From the NCBI GenBank assembly GCA_963210315.1, contig OY723320.1, forward strand, positions 1,116,001 to 1,180,000: 64,000 nucleotides of DNA, given 5' to 3'. The DNA comes from Rhynchopus euleeides. Taxonomy: Eukaryota > Euglenozoa > Diplonemea > Diplonemida > Diplonemidae. The notes beneath the pieces were generated by a model. The model did not search any database, had not been told where the DNA came from, and saw nothing but the letters and a program-made list of their open reading frames with translations. Every line of letters begins with the position of its first letter. The first letter of the stretch is position 1. The translations under genes were made by a program, and so were the position numbers. Positions 49,510 through 60,620 of this stretch are shown here, one piece after another.

Positions 49510-50656
49510 GGGGGGGTCAAATGCCACCCTTTTACGTGGACAAACACGATTTTTCAAAAAACCGGCGCAGAGGCCCCAAAGCCCCCGTAAACCCTCCAAA
49601 CCCCCCCAGATCGGTCCGGAAACCCATCGAACCCCACTTTTCCACCATTCCGGGCACCTCAGGTGCCCGAATTGGGGTACCTAAATTTTGTGCCACCGTT
49701 TGGTACCGTACAGTGCCACTGTGTGGGAGGTTGGAAAAGAAAATGCCCCAACACACCACATCTGAGGGTTGCAATGCATGTTGCTTGCCAACCACGTCAT
49801 CCGGTGGGTGTCAGGCGCTATGTAGGTGGCATTAGCCAGGTCTTCGATGTGTTCTGGCTTGTATATATACCTCCCTGCCACCATGCACCGGGAGGCTGCC
49901 TGTAGGTACGGAACAGTCCAGATGGTCGTGTGATTCCTGTGCAGCAGTGCTCCACAACCGGGATGTGTTGACAACGACTGTTGCAACACGAGCTGTACAT
50001 TCCGGGAACACATGAAGTGCGCTGTCGTGGTACCCATTGTGCCAGAATTGGTAGTTGCTGCGGTCTACTTTGCCTGGCCCAAGAGCACTGGTACTGAACG
50101 GTGCAATATGCGTGGCGAGGTGAATACAACGGAAGCGCGCAAAGTCAATACAGCTCTCGGATGGCGGGTGGTGGTGCCACTAGTGTGTGACGTTCACTCG
50201 AGGATACAACGCATCACAATGAATCAGCAACCGTGGACCGAGTACAATACGCTCTCTGTGGCTGGTGTGGGGGACAAAGGCAGTGCCTGTGCCGCAGGCA
50301 GGGAGGTATATATACAAGCCAGAACACATCGAAGACCTGGCTAATGCCACCTACATAGCGCCTGACACCCACCGGATGACGTGGTTGGCAAGCAACATGC
50401 ATTGCAACCCTCAGATGTGGTGTGTTGGGGCATTTTCTTTTCCAACCTCCCACACAGTGGCACTGTACGGTACCAAACGGTGGCACAAAATTTAGGTACC
50501 CCAATTCGGGCACCTGAGGTGCCCGGAATGGTGGAAAAGTGGGGTTCGATGGGTTTCCGGACCGATCTGGGGGGGTTTGGAGGGTTTACGGGGGCTTTGG
50601 GGCCTCTGCGCCGGTTTTTTGAAAAATCGTGTTTGTCACCCCCATTTGACCCCCCC
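49510..50656 (+). mobile_element. 1.15-kb palindromic TA-flanked element, copy E
   Basis: Nearly identical to copy A over its whole length. It is set in G-runs (49493-49507 and from 50659) rather than C-runs. Both arms carry the CCGTACAG variant, so the arms of this copy match each other. Confidence 0.85.
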
Positions 50657-50983
50657 TAGGGGGGGGGGGGGGGGTCTTTCTCTTCGCTCAATCGGAGGGT
50701 TCCGGACAAGCGAAGCGATACCCGACGCCCGCCCCGGGTGTCGCTTCCGCCCTCTGACACCCAGGGGCCTTCGCCCTCTCGCAAAATGTGTGAAGGCACA
50801 CCCCCTCCCCACCCTTGCATCCCCCACCCCTGTTGTGGAACAACAGCCAGGCAGTGGTTACGCAGTTTTGGAAACGCAAAAACAATTACATACGGAAAAC
50901 CGCACGTGCCGTTTTTTTCAGTTGAAAATTATTGCGGACGGCACCCACCCAGGACTTGGTCACTAGGCGGGCACACGCTACAT

Positions 50984-51206
50984 GGGGGGTCTGGGGGGCG
51001 GAGCCCCCAGCCACCGGAGGCCACGGTAGTGAACATCTGTTAATTGTGGTCGTACAGATTCTGTGTGAATTGGCTGCGTCCTCCTGAGACTACTGGAGTG
51101 GTTGGATTCCCTGACCTTATGAGATCGGAGTACGAGACGCACACTACAGGGGGGTCTGGGGGGCGGAGCCCCCCAGCCGCCGGAGGCCACGGTAGTGAGC
51201 ATCTGT
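50984..51206 (+). repeat. 61-bp hairpin repeat, copies 3 and 4 in direct order
   Basis: Copies at 50984-51040 and 51146-51206 lie 105 bp apart. The spacer (GTACAGATTCTGTG ... TGCGTCCTCCTGAG) also sits beside copy 2 at 16110-16185. A composite unit of repeat plus spacer may be what moves. Confidence 0.7.
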
Positions 51207-52082
51207 TCCTGCAAAACCTCATCGACGTCGACCCGGTGTAACGCTAGTTTAGCGTCGCCCCAGTGTATATGGTTTGACGCTTGGTTGACGTTCGGAGGGG
51301 GAGGCGGGGAAAATTACCCAGGCACATGCGGAAATCCGCATGTGGAAACCGTACGTACGGATTTCGCCAAAAAAAATACCCTACGGAAATCCGCATGTTC
51401 CGCATGCGGAGCGTAACCACTGCAGCCAGGGTAAAATTGTTCTGTAGAGCTTGTTGAACACCTTTTGGAGGTTTGCACACCGGAAGGAGCACTAGGTGTG
51501 AGATACCGGGGATGTGCCCGCCACTCACCGGGGGAAGAAAAAAAAGGGGGGCAACGCACGCGTCACACGCGTGCCTCGCCAGAGCCCCGAATTGATTTGA
51601 ACAGGAAAAAAATCACTAAACACGGAGTGTTTAAGTGTTTTTTAAAGGACCTCCCCTCCCCCTCCCCCTCCCCCTCCCCCCTCCCTCCCCCCTCCCTCCC
51701 CCCCCCCCAGGGGGGGTTTTGCCCGAAAATTTGTGAGGACGCACGAACCGATGGATTCGATATCTGTGCCGATGGGGTAATACCGCCTTGGCGAATTCAC
51801 AGCGTCTCCCAAAAACGAAGAACAACGCCCCAAAAAATCACAAAAATTCACAAAAACCGCGCTGCTATTTTTTGCGATTTTTTGTGAAATGGTTTCCAAT
51901 GGGGGTATGGAAATTTAGTCATTCTTAGTCACTTTTAGGCGATTTACGCGCGGTTTTTCAGCTGGGGAAAAGAGAGTAAGATTTTCGAAAAAAATCGATT
52001 TTTTCGCAAAAAATCGCATTGTGTCGTAGTCGCGCGTAGTCACCCGTAGTCGCCAGGTCGAGGTTCCCAGATTCCATACCCC
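51207..52082. other. Non-coding stretch
   Basis: Palindromic GCGGAAATCCGC motifs (51325-51400), (CTCCCC)n (51650-51710), a block CGATGGGGTAATACCGCC..GAATTCACA (51765-51800) related in reverse to 62565-62600, and TTTTTTGCGATTTTTTGTG (51865-51890), shared with 61780-62000. No gene is supported. Confidence 0.5.
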
Positions 52083-52139
52083 CAGGCCTCTGGCTAATTC
52101 GGGTCGAACGTTAAGTTTCTCCGTGCCGGGGGGGGGAGG

Positions 52140-55100
52140 GGGGGGGGGGGGGGGGCTACCCTACCCTACCCTAGGGTTGGGGCCGCCGGGGTCCCAGATT
52201 TTTTGGTAATTTCCAGGTGTGGGTAGGGGGACCTTTTCGAATTTTTTTTTCGAGGGGTGCCCATTTTGGCGATTTGGGCCCGATTTCGAGGGTTACGGGT
52301 GACCCTAGACCCTACCCAACCCTAGGGTTGGGGTTGGGGTTAACTCCAGACCCTACCCTCACCCTAGGGTTAGGGTTAACCCTAGACCCTACCCTGGGGT
52401 TAGGGTTAACCCTATACCCTACCCAACCCTAGGGTTAGGGTCAGGGTTAACCCTATACCCTACCCAACCCTAGGGTTAGGGTCAGGGTTAACCCTACACC
52501 CTACCCAACCCTAGGGTTAGGGTTGGGTTTAACCCTAGACCCTACCCTAGGGTTAGGGTCAGGGTTAACCCTAGACCCAACCCTACCCTAGGGTTAGGGT
52601 TAACCCTACACCCTACCCAACCCTAGGGTTAGGGTTAGGGTTAACCCTAGACCCTACCCTAGGGTTAGGGTCAGGGTTAACCCTATACCCAACCCAACCC
52701 TACACCCAACCCTACCCTAGGGTTAGGGTCAGGGTTAACCCTAGACCCAACCCTACCCTAGGGTTAGGGTTAACCCTAGACCCTACCCTAGGGTTAGGGT
52801 CAGGGTTAACCCTAGACCCAACCCAACCCTAGGGTTAGGGTTAGGGTTAACCCTATACCCAACCCAACCCTAGGGTTAGGGTTAACCCAACCCGACCCTA
52901 GGGTTAGGGTTAACCCTACACCCTACCCAACCCTAGGGTTAGGGTCAGGGTTAACCCTAGACCCAACCCAACCCTAGGGTTAGGGTCAGGGTTAACCCTA
53001 GACCCAACCCAACCCTACACCCAACCCTACCCTAGGGTTAGGGTTAGGGTTAACCCTAGACCCAACCCAACCCTAGGGTTAGGGTTCGGGTTAACCCTAG
53101 ACCCAACCCAACCCTAGGGTTAGGGTTGGGGTTAACCCTATACCCTACCCAACCCTAGGGTTAGGGTCAGGGTTAACCCTAGACCCAACCCAACCCTAGG
53201 GTTAGGGTTAGGGTTAACCCTATACCCAACCCAACCCTAGGGTTAGGGTTAACCCAACCCGACCCTAGGGTTAGGGTTAACCCTACACCCTACCCAACCC
53301 TAGGGTTAGGGTCAGGGTTAACCCTAGACCCAACCCAACCCTAGGGTTAGGGTTGGGGTTAACCCTATACCCTACCCAACCCTAGGGTTAGGGTCAGGGT
53401 TAACCCTAGACCCAACCCAACCCTAGGGTTAGGGTTAACCCTATACCCCACCCAACCCTAGGGTTAGGGTTAGGGTTAACCCTATACCCAACCCTACCCT
53501 AGGGTTAGGGTTAGGGTTAACCCAAGACCCAACCCTACCCTAGGGTTAGGGTTAACCCTATACCCTACCCAACCCTAGGGTTAGGGTTAACCCTATACCC
53601 AACCCAACCCTAGGGTTAGGGTTAACCCAAGACCCAACCCTACCCTAGGGTTAGGGTTAGGGTTAACCCTATACACAACCCAACCCTAGGGTTAGGGTTA
53701 ACCCTATACCCTACCCAACCCGAGGGTTAGGGTTGGGGGTTAACCCAAGACCCTGCCCGACCCTAGGGTTAGGGTTCACCCTAGACCCAACCCTACCCTA
53801 GGGTTCGGGTTTGGGTCAGGGTGAACCCTAGACCCGACCCAACCCTCGGATCAGGGTTGGGGTTAACCCTATACCCTACCCTAACCCTAGGGTAGGGTCT
53901 AGGGTCAACCCTGACCCTAACCCTAGGGTTGGGTAGGGTCCAGGGTTAACCCTAACCCTAACCCGAGGGTTGGGTAGGGTCTAGGGTTTACCCTGACCCT
54001 AACCCTAGGGTTAGGGTAGGGTCTAGGGTCAACCCTGACCCTAACCCTAGGGTTGGGTAGGGTCCAGGGTTAACCCTAACCCTAACCCGAGGGTTGGGTA
54101 GGGTCTAGGGTCAACCCTGACCCTAACCCGAAGGTTGGGTAGGGTCTAGGGTTAACCCTAACCCTAACCCTAGGGTTAGGGTAGGGTCTAGGGTTAACCC
54201 TGACCCTAACCCTAGGGTTGGGTCAAGGGTTAACCCTAACCCTAACCCTAGGGTTGGGTAGGGTCTGGGGTCAACCCTGACCCTAACCCTAGGGTTAGGG
54301 TAGGGTCTAGGGTCAACCCTAACCCTAACCCTAGGGTTGGGTCAAGGGTTAACCCTAACCCTAGGGTTAGGGTAGGGTCTAGGGTTAACCCTAACCCTAA
54401 CCCTAGGGTTGGGTCAAGGGTTAACCCTAACCCTAACCCTAGGGTTGGGTAGGGTCTGGGGTCAACCCTGACCCTAACCCTAGGGTTGGGTCAAGGGTTT
54501 ACCCTAACCCTAACCCTAGGGTTGGGTAGGGTCTGGGGTCAACCCTGACCCTAACCCTAGGGTTGGGTCAAGGGTTAACCCTAACCCTAACCCTAGGGTT
54601 AGGGTAGGGTCTAGGGTCAACCCTAACCCTAACCCTAGGGTTGGGTCAAGGGTTAACCCTAACCCTAGGGTTAGGGTAGGGTCTAGGGTTAACCCTAACC
54701 CTAACCCTAGGGTTGGGTCAAGGGTTAACCCTAACCCTAACCCTAGGGTTGGGTAGGGTCTGGGGTCAACCCTGACCCTAACCCTAGGGTTGGGTCAAGG
54801 GTTTACCCTAACCCTAACCCTAGGGTTGGGTAGGGTCTGGGGTCAACCCTGACCCTAACCCTAGGGTTGGGTCAAGGGTTAACCCTAACCCTAGGGTTAG
54901 GGTAGGGTCTAGGGTTAACCCTGACCCTAACCCTAGGGTTAGGGTAGGGTCTAGGGTCAACCCTAACCCTATCCCTAGGGTTGGGTCAAGGGTTAACCCT
55001 AACCCTAACCCTAGGGTTGGGTAGGGTCTAGGGTCAACCCTGACCCTTACCCTAGGGTTGGGTAGGGTCTGGGGTCAACCCTGACCCTAACCCTAGGGTT

Positions 55101-55402
55101 GGGTCAAGGGTTTACCCTAACCCTAACCCTAGGGTTGGGTAGGGTCTGGGGTCAACCCTGACCCTTACCCTAGGGTTGGGTAGGGTCTGGGGTCAACCCT
55201 GACCCTAACCCTTGGGTTGGGTTGGGTCTAGGATCAACCCTGGCCCTGACCCCTGGGTTGGGTAGGGTCGTGTTGGGTCGGGTTATGGGTACCCAACCCT
55301 CACCCTAGGGTAGGGTTGGGTCGGGTTGTGGGTACCCCCGACGTGCTGTAGGGTAGGGTAGGGTAGGGTAGGGTAGGGTAGGGCCCCCCCCCCCCCCCCC
55401 CC
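52140..55402. repeat. Telomere-like (TTAGGG-derived) satellite arranged as a giant inverted repeat
   Basis: The left half (to about 53870) consists of units of about 40-60 bp reading GGGTTAACCCTAGACCCAAC, CCAACCCTAGGGTTAGGGTC, and so on. The right half has the reverse complement, CCCTAACCCTAGGGTTGGGT, AGGGTCTAGGGTCAACCCTG. Each unit already mixes both strands (CCCTAGGG, GGGTTAACCC), so it is not a plain telomere tract. The outer borders also mirror: a G-run plus CTACCCTACCC on the left, and GGGTAGGGTAGGG plus a C-run on the right. Variant bases are scattered. Confidence 0.85.
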
Positions 55403-55404
55403 TC

Positions 55405-56827
55405 CACGGTGGGATCTTGTAAATTTTACATGTATAACTACAAGTATATACATGTATTATACATGTATAATACTTGCATGTCAGCTATTATACATGTATA
55501 ATACATGTATATGCCTGAAATATACATGTAAAATACATGTATATCAAGTAAAAATACAAGTATAATACTTGCATGTCAACTATTATACTTGTATTTTTAC
55601 TTGATATACATGTATTTTTGCATGTATATTTCAGGCATTTACATGTATTTTACATGTATAATACTTGTCATGCAAGTATTATACATGTAAAATACTTGCA
55701 TGCAAGTATTTTACTTGTCATGCAAGTATTTTACATGTATAATACTTGCATGACAAGTATTATACATGTAAAATACATGTAAATGCCTGAAATATACATG
55801 TAAAATACATGTATATCAAGTAAAAATACAAGTATAATAGTTGACATGCAAGTATTATACTTGTATTTTTACTTGATATACCGTAAACGGAAAAAGGGTG
55901 GACCGTAAAAATGTTCCAAGTTCCCAAAAAAAGGCCAAACGTTCCATCTTTTTTACGGTCCACTATTTATTGGGACTGCATATGGAAAAGACAATGCGAT
56001 TTTCGCCCGCGGGCTGGTGGGTTGCGGGGCGCGGACTGCGGCCTCCACGCCGCAGACTCCCGCACGTAGGCCTCCCGACCTCCCAGCTTTGGACCCTCCC
56101 TCCACCACCGCAACCAACACCAGCAAGAGAAGCAAGTCCTCCCTGCGTGTGGAAAGGGCACGATCACCACCACTCACCTCGAGACTCACCCACCACCACA
56201 CCTCGAGAAGTGTAGTACCATGCAAGGAGCGTTCCGGTAGAAGTAAAAGTAGAACCTGATGCACGAGCCCACAAAAGCAGCCACAGTACGGCAGGGCGCG
56301 CAGACAGAAGCTGAGACCACCGGGCTCCCTCCAGATGTAAATTCGTGAATCAGTGCCCGGAAAATTCAGGGAAATCGTACTCCTTTAGTGTAGTACACCC
56401 TGCAGTAACTGTGGGAGAACAGTTCCCGGACGATGGTGAGCGCACACTCTGTGCTGAGGCTCTGTGGTGTTAATCCTGCAGCTTCAGTCGTACGATTTCC
56501 TTGGTTCCTTCGCGACTTCGTCACGAAGGAACTCGTAAAAAAAACCGCCAAGTCCACTATCCCAACCGTAAAATAGGTGGACCGTAAAAATGTTCCAAGT
56601 TCCGGAAAAATCCCATTTGTTCCATCTTTTTTACGGTCCACCTATAGTACGGTTCACCTTTATTACGGTCCACAATATTTCCGTTTACGGTACATGTATT
56701 TTACATGTATATTTCAGGCATATACATGTATTATACATGTATAATAGTTGACATGCAAGTATTATACATGTATAATACATGTATATACTTGTAGTTATAC
56801 ATGTAAAATTTACAAGATCCCACCGTG
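55405..56827. mobile_element. 1.4-kb CACGGTG-ended element, A/T-rich
   Basis: The ends CACGGTGGGATCTTGTAAAT and the mirror are followed by long mirrored arms of ACATGTATAATACTTGCATG-type repeats. TC is duplicated at the target (55403-55404, 56828-56829). It belongs by its ends and 2-bp duplication with 23761-26695 and 7353-7674, but the interior differs completely. A further TIR element (55881-56690) sits inside it. Confidence 0.75.
55881..56690. mobile_element. 810-bp TIR element with CCGTAAACGG ends
   Basis: The ends CCGTAAACGGAAA are mirrored, with TA on both sides (55879-55880, 56691-56692). Repeated GTGGACCGTAAAAATGTTCC motifs occur at 55900-55930 and 56577-56660. The interior has no recognisable gene. 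The end resembles that of 57908-58253 (CCGTATACG). Confidence 0.7.
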
Positions 56828-56880
56828 TCCGGCCCAACGTTAAGTCCGGCCCCAGAATTAGCCAGAGGCCTGCATACCCC

Positions 56881-57907
56881 CCCGGGGTACTGAATTACCG
56901 ATTTTTCGACATGTCGAAAAAAAAATTTGGCCGAAAAAAAAAATTTTTTTTCGGCCGACTAAGGAGGATTCTTCATATTCCTGGATTTCCCGAATTTCCT
57001 GGATTTCCCCCGGCCCCTTAGGCGATTTCAGGGCGGACATGCCCGGACCCGGAAATCCGGGTGTCCGGATGTCCGGGTCCAATTTTGACCCCCCCCCCCC
57101 CCCCCCCCCCCCCCGGACATTTCCCGAATTTCCCGCCCGGACATCCGGACATCCAGAAATGTCCGCCCCGGACAGGGCGGACATGTCCGGGCGGACATTT
57201 TGTGGTGTCCGGATGTCCGGGCGGACATGTCCGGACCCGGAAATTCGGGAAATCCAATTTTGACCCCCCCCCGGACATGTCCGGCCAGGACCTCAATAGT
57301 TTGATTTTTGGTCCAGAAAATAGTTTGAAAATTTTTGAAATCTGGGTGCCCAAATTTTTTGCTCCTAAGACCGGCGATTTGTAGGGGGACCCTTTCGAAT
57401 TTTTTTTTGGAGAAGGGTAAATTGAACGTTTTTGGCCAAATGAAGCCACTGCGACCATTCCCGGGCCTCGGAAATCAGATTTTGGCCCCTCAAATGCGGT
57501 GCCGGTCCGGACAAAAAACCGAAAAAATCGTGAAAAATGGCCCATTTTCCCCAGCCAAAAATGGGCCAAAAATGCCCCCCGGACACCCCCAGAGACATGT
57601 CCTAATCCGGGGTGCCAGTAGGGGGGACCTTTCGAATTTTTTTTCGAGGAGAGGTCAATTGAACGTTTTTGGACATCTGAGGCCACTGCGACCATTCCCA
57701 GGCCTCGGAAATGAGATTTTTGGCCCTCAAATGGGGTACCGGTCCCCACGAAATTCCGAAAAATTCATGAAAATCGAAAGGTCCCACGCACCAAATTCTG
57801 CCCAAAAATCGTCAAAAATGGACATGTCATATGCAGCAATGGGGCACCAATCACTCCCCAAATTTTGCTCAATGATTCCACGGCTAGCCAGATTTTCTGA
57901 TCAATTA
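56881..57907. other. Non-coding repeats: CCGGACAT palindromes and tandem 240-bp unit
   Basis: A run of GTCCGGACATCCGGAC-type palindromes (57040-57290) is followed by two tandem copies of a unit of about 240 bp (57381-57600, 57617-57800). Each starts GTAGGGGG.CC.TTCGAATTTT and contains CCACTGCGACCATTCCC and GGCCTCGGAAAT. The unit's start also occurs at 52223 and 58659. Confidence 0.55.
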
Positions 57908-58253
57908 CCGTATACGTAAATATTATGGAACGTAAATATTATGGAACGGGCCCATTTTTGGCCGGTCCGTCCCATAATATTTACGTTCCAAAATATTTAC
58001 AGGGCCAGTTGGGCCACTCGGTGGTGAGGACGGCTTGCGTCAGGAATCGCGCGAAAAGTGCACGAGTAGGTCTCGTCAGGGACTCTGTACGCCGTCCGAT
58101 CACCTGGTCCAAGTCCCCGAGTCGCAGAAAGCCCTGTAAATATTATGGAACGAAAAAAATCTGGAACGCCAACCCACCAGCGTTCCATAATATTTACGTT
58201 CCATAATATTTACGTTCCATAATATTTACGTTCCAAAATATTTACGTATACGG
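57908..58253 (+). mobile_element. 346-bp MITE with CCGTATACGTAAATATT ends, copy 1
   Basis: The ends are perfectly mirrored and flanked by TA (57906-57907, 58254-58255). Inner ATTATGGAACGTAAAT repeats fill both arms. The centre (CACTCGGTGGTGAGGA ... CCCCGAGTCGCAGAAAGC) matches copy 2 at 62679-62985. Confidence 0.75.
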
Positions 58254-58769
58254 TAGTTTGTTTGAGCATGTTCCTGGCCCTTGTTTGGAAAGTAGATGGC
58301 CCCTGGCTGGAGAGGACGGTTGTGCTCGACCGGACGGAGAGAGAACCTTCTCCATATCACTCCACCACTCCACAATGCCAGAAGTGGCAGGAAGGCCGGG
58401 TGTTACAGGCCTCAACCAGGGTTCCAAGGCTCTCCACTTCCTGGCTGCGTCAGGGATCACCGGGTACAGCGAGCAGGATTCCCTGTCCTGACACCCCAGC
58501 ATGTACCACCGGAAGAACCCGAAACAGCAGCCCCCCCTCATGGGGGTTGCAAGAGGCACGGAAATCGTTCAAATCGGACCAAGTCCGAAAATTCGGCACT
58601 TTCTTGGGTACAAATTGCGGTCCGAAATTTTCCGATTTTTTGAAAAAAGGCGAATTCTGTAAGGGGGACCTTTTCGAATTTTTTTTTTCGGGCACTTTTT
58701 CCACAAGGAAATGTCCGCCCTGTCCGCTACTGTCCGCTACTGTCCACTACCGATTTCAAGGATCCTCCT

Positions 58770-59065
58770 AAACCGAAAATCGGGCCCTCTGGGGTGCCAC
58801 ACCGATATTTTTCGGATTTTTTTCGGATTTTTTTTCGATTTTTTTTGGTTGGGGTGGCCACCAGTCCAGGCTGCTGCCCCAGGGTGGCCGGATTTTCGAC
58901 ATGTCGAAAAAAAAAATTTGGCCGAAGGGGGCCCTCGCTACCAAGTGTGACTGAGTGAGAAAAAGTGAGAAGTCAGCCATGTTTGGCTGACAACTGACGA
59001 CTCGTGACTCACAGTGACTCGTAGCGAGGGCCCCCGAAAAAAAAAATTTTTTTTCGGCCGACTAA
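58770..59065 (+). repeat. 180-bp A/T-homopolymer repeat, copy 1, with MITE insertion
   Basis: The unit ACCGAAAATCGGGCCCTCTG ... GGGGTGGCCACCAGTCCAGG ... TTTCGACATGTCGAAAA ... TTTTCGGCCGACTAAA recurs in tandem at 61394-61758. This copy is interrupted by 58927-59035. A partial copy of its right end lies at 56898-56962. Confidence 0.7.
58927..59035. mobile_element. 109-bp MITE with GGGGGCCCTCGCTAC ends
   Basis: Perfectly mirrored 15-bp ends enclose TGACTGAGTGAGAAAAAGTG ... CGTGACTCACAGTGACTC. The site can be compared with the uninterrupted repeat at 61530, and GAA is repeated on both sides. Confidence 0.7.
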
Positions 59066-59300
59066 ACCAGGGTATAAGATAGACTTTTTTTCTGGCGCCG
59101 TTTTCCGGTTTTTCTGGTTTTGAAAATTTTTTGCGCGCGCCTTCGGCGCGCGCGACCCGCGCAAACCCTCCCAGAGTCTGAGAAGGCCCGGTGCCTGCGC
59201 GCGTCCTGTCGTACTGAGGCTGCTTGGTGGGGCAGGCGCAGCAGCTGCTTTGAAAGTTTGGACTCTCGACCAAAAAACCGGTCTGGTGCAATGCTTTTAC

Positions 59301-59361
59301 ACAGGGGGGTCTGGGGGGCGGAGCCCCCCAGCCGCCGGAGGCCACGGTAGTGAACATCTGT
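59301..59361 (+). repeat. 61-bp hairpin repeat, copy 5
   Basis: Matches 12301-12361 base for base over nearly all of its length. Confidence 0.75.
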
Positions 59362-59978
59362 TCACTACAGTCTGGATTCGCTTGTAAGTAGGAAGGCTTC
59401 GCTGTATCGCAGCCCGGCCAGCAGGAGATCACTGGTCCTTGAGGGTTCAACCTTCAGGGTGGAGGAGGACGGGGGAGCGACCACTCGTGACAGGTGTGCG
59501 TTGTGGGTGGAGTGGGTGCACGACAGAATGGCCAAAGGGTCCACGAGATCTCTGCACACATTCCGTTATCGAGGAGATGGGCACCTAGCTGTGACGACAG
59601 GCAACAAACAAATCTCATCTGTTAGTTGCCCCCAATAGGCTTGGCGACCTTCAAGACTGCTTGAAAGTCGTTCGTGTTCTCGTCTCAGCCCTCCAGACTG
59701 CAGTCTTAGACTCCCTCTTAGACATGGTGGCTGGAGTCCACCATGTGTGCACCTTCAAAACAGAAGAGACCTGCATGACGAGGTCACCACCCACCGGGCC
59801 ATCCGCTAGGTCCATTTTTCTTCTCCGCTTCTCTGCCTTCTTTGGACTATTTGAGCTCTGTGCGGATCACGATGGGGTCACTTTCTATTTTTTTATGGCG
59901 TTTTTTCTGACTGTTTTACTGTCCCAAAGTCACAAGAAAAACCGCCAAAAATGAGACCGACCTTTTTTTTTTTTCCAG
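59362..59978. other. Presumed intron or upstream region of the 60-kb gene
   Basis: No domain-bearing frame. It ends in a 14-T tract followed by CCAG (59964-59978), a strong 3' splice site. Confidence 0.4.
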
Positions 59979-60620
59979 AAAACCGCGCGGCGCCGCCAGG
60001 GCGGAGGCTCCCACACCTTCAACACAGCCCCCTCTGGCACCTCTGGCGGAACAGCCCCCGGTGGGGCTGGCGGGATCCAGGGGGTTGCTGCGACGATGAT
60101 GCGCAACGCCGCGCAGGCCCGCCGGGACGGGCAGCGCCGCAGCCGGACGGCCGCGTCCTCGAGACGCCTGGAGGAGCTGCGTCAGGGTGACGCGGCGGGC
60201 CCCATGGAGTTCGACGACGACCCGGCGAACGTGTGGGAGCCCGAGGACGACCTCCAGGCCATCGACGCCTACGGGGACGACGAGACGCCCGCGGCGAACA
60301 TCCCCGCTCTGCAGGAGCTTGCGGCGTCCCGTGTCTGGGCCGAGGGGGTGGTAGCGCGGGCCCGCGGCATGGCCCCCTGCGTCTCGATGGGAGGAGCCAT
60401 CCCCCGCACCGTCGAGGCGTGGAGGCACTGCTTCCACCCCAGCTATGGCCTTTGCCCCCTCTCGCCCAGGGTGGCAGGTGACGTAGCGGCGGAGTGGCTG
60501 CAGGCGCGCATCCTGCAAGGGGGCGCGCAGGCCGAGCCCGGGAACCAGACGAGGGAGCCGGGGGTCAGCCTGCGCGTCTACATGCGCAAGCTGCAGACGG
60601 AGGTGGAGCGAGGCGAGTAG
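59979..60620 (+). CDS. Probable last coding exon of an unknown protein
   Basis: The frame is open from the splice acceptor at 59978 to a stop at 60618-60620. The first 40 codons are Gly/Ser/Thr/Pro-rich (GTSGGTAPGGAGG). A basic patch follows (MMRNAAQARRDGQRRSRTAA), then an acidic stretch (EFDDDPANVWEPEDDLQAID). An ordered part (PALQELAASRVWAEGVVARA, then VEAWRHCFHPSYGLCPLSPR) and a closing helix (YMRKLQTEVERG) complete it. If the gene starts here, the first ATG is 60096 (174 aa). Third-position G/C is extreme, which supports coding. No family is recognised; it may continue from exons upstream that I cannot identify. Confidence 0.55.
   Translation, partial: KTARRRQGGGSHTFNTAPSGTSGGTAPGGAGGIQGVAATMMRNAAQARRDGQRRSRTAASSRRLEELRQGDAAGPMEFDDDPANVWEPEDDLQAIDAYGDDETPAANIPALQELAASRVWAEGVVARARGMAPCVSMGGAIPRTVEAWRHCFHPSYGLCPLSPRVAGDVAAEWLQARILQGGAQAEPGNQTREPGVSLRVYMRKLQTEVERGE

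Larger units (their letters stand above)
52083..56872. mobile_element. hAT-like element with a telomere-like palindromic interior
   Basis: The ends CAGGCCTCTGGCTAATTC and its mirror GAATTAGCCAGAGGCCTG share about 45 bp of imperfect inverted repeat, including AACGTTAAG. They are flanked by a perfect 8-bp direct repeat CATACCCC (52075-52082, 56873-56880). The end type and 8-bp duplication fit hAT. Between them lies a 3.2-kb telomere-like inverted array (52140-55402). A CACGGTG element (55405-56827) has been inserted just inside the right end. No coding sequence is left, so it is non-autonomous. Confidence 0.75.

Noticed and set aside
52140-55402. A real chromosome end or fusion point
   Set aside because: The array is bounded on both sides by mirrored transposon-type ends and an 8-bp direct repeat, its units mix both strands, and ordinary sequence continues beyond it.
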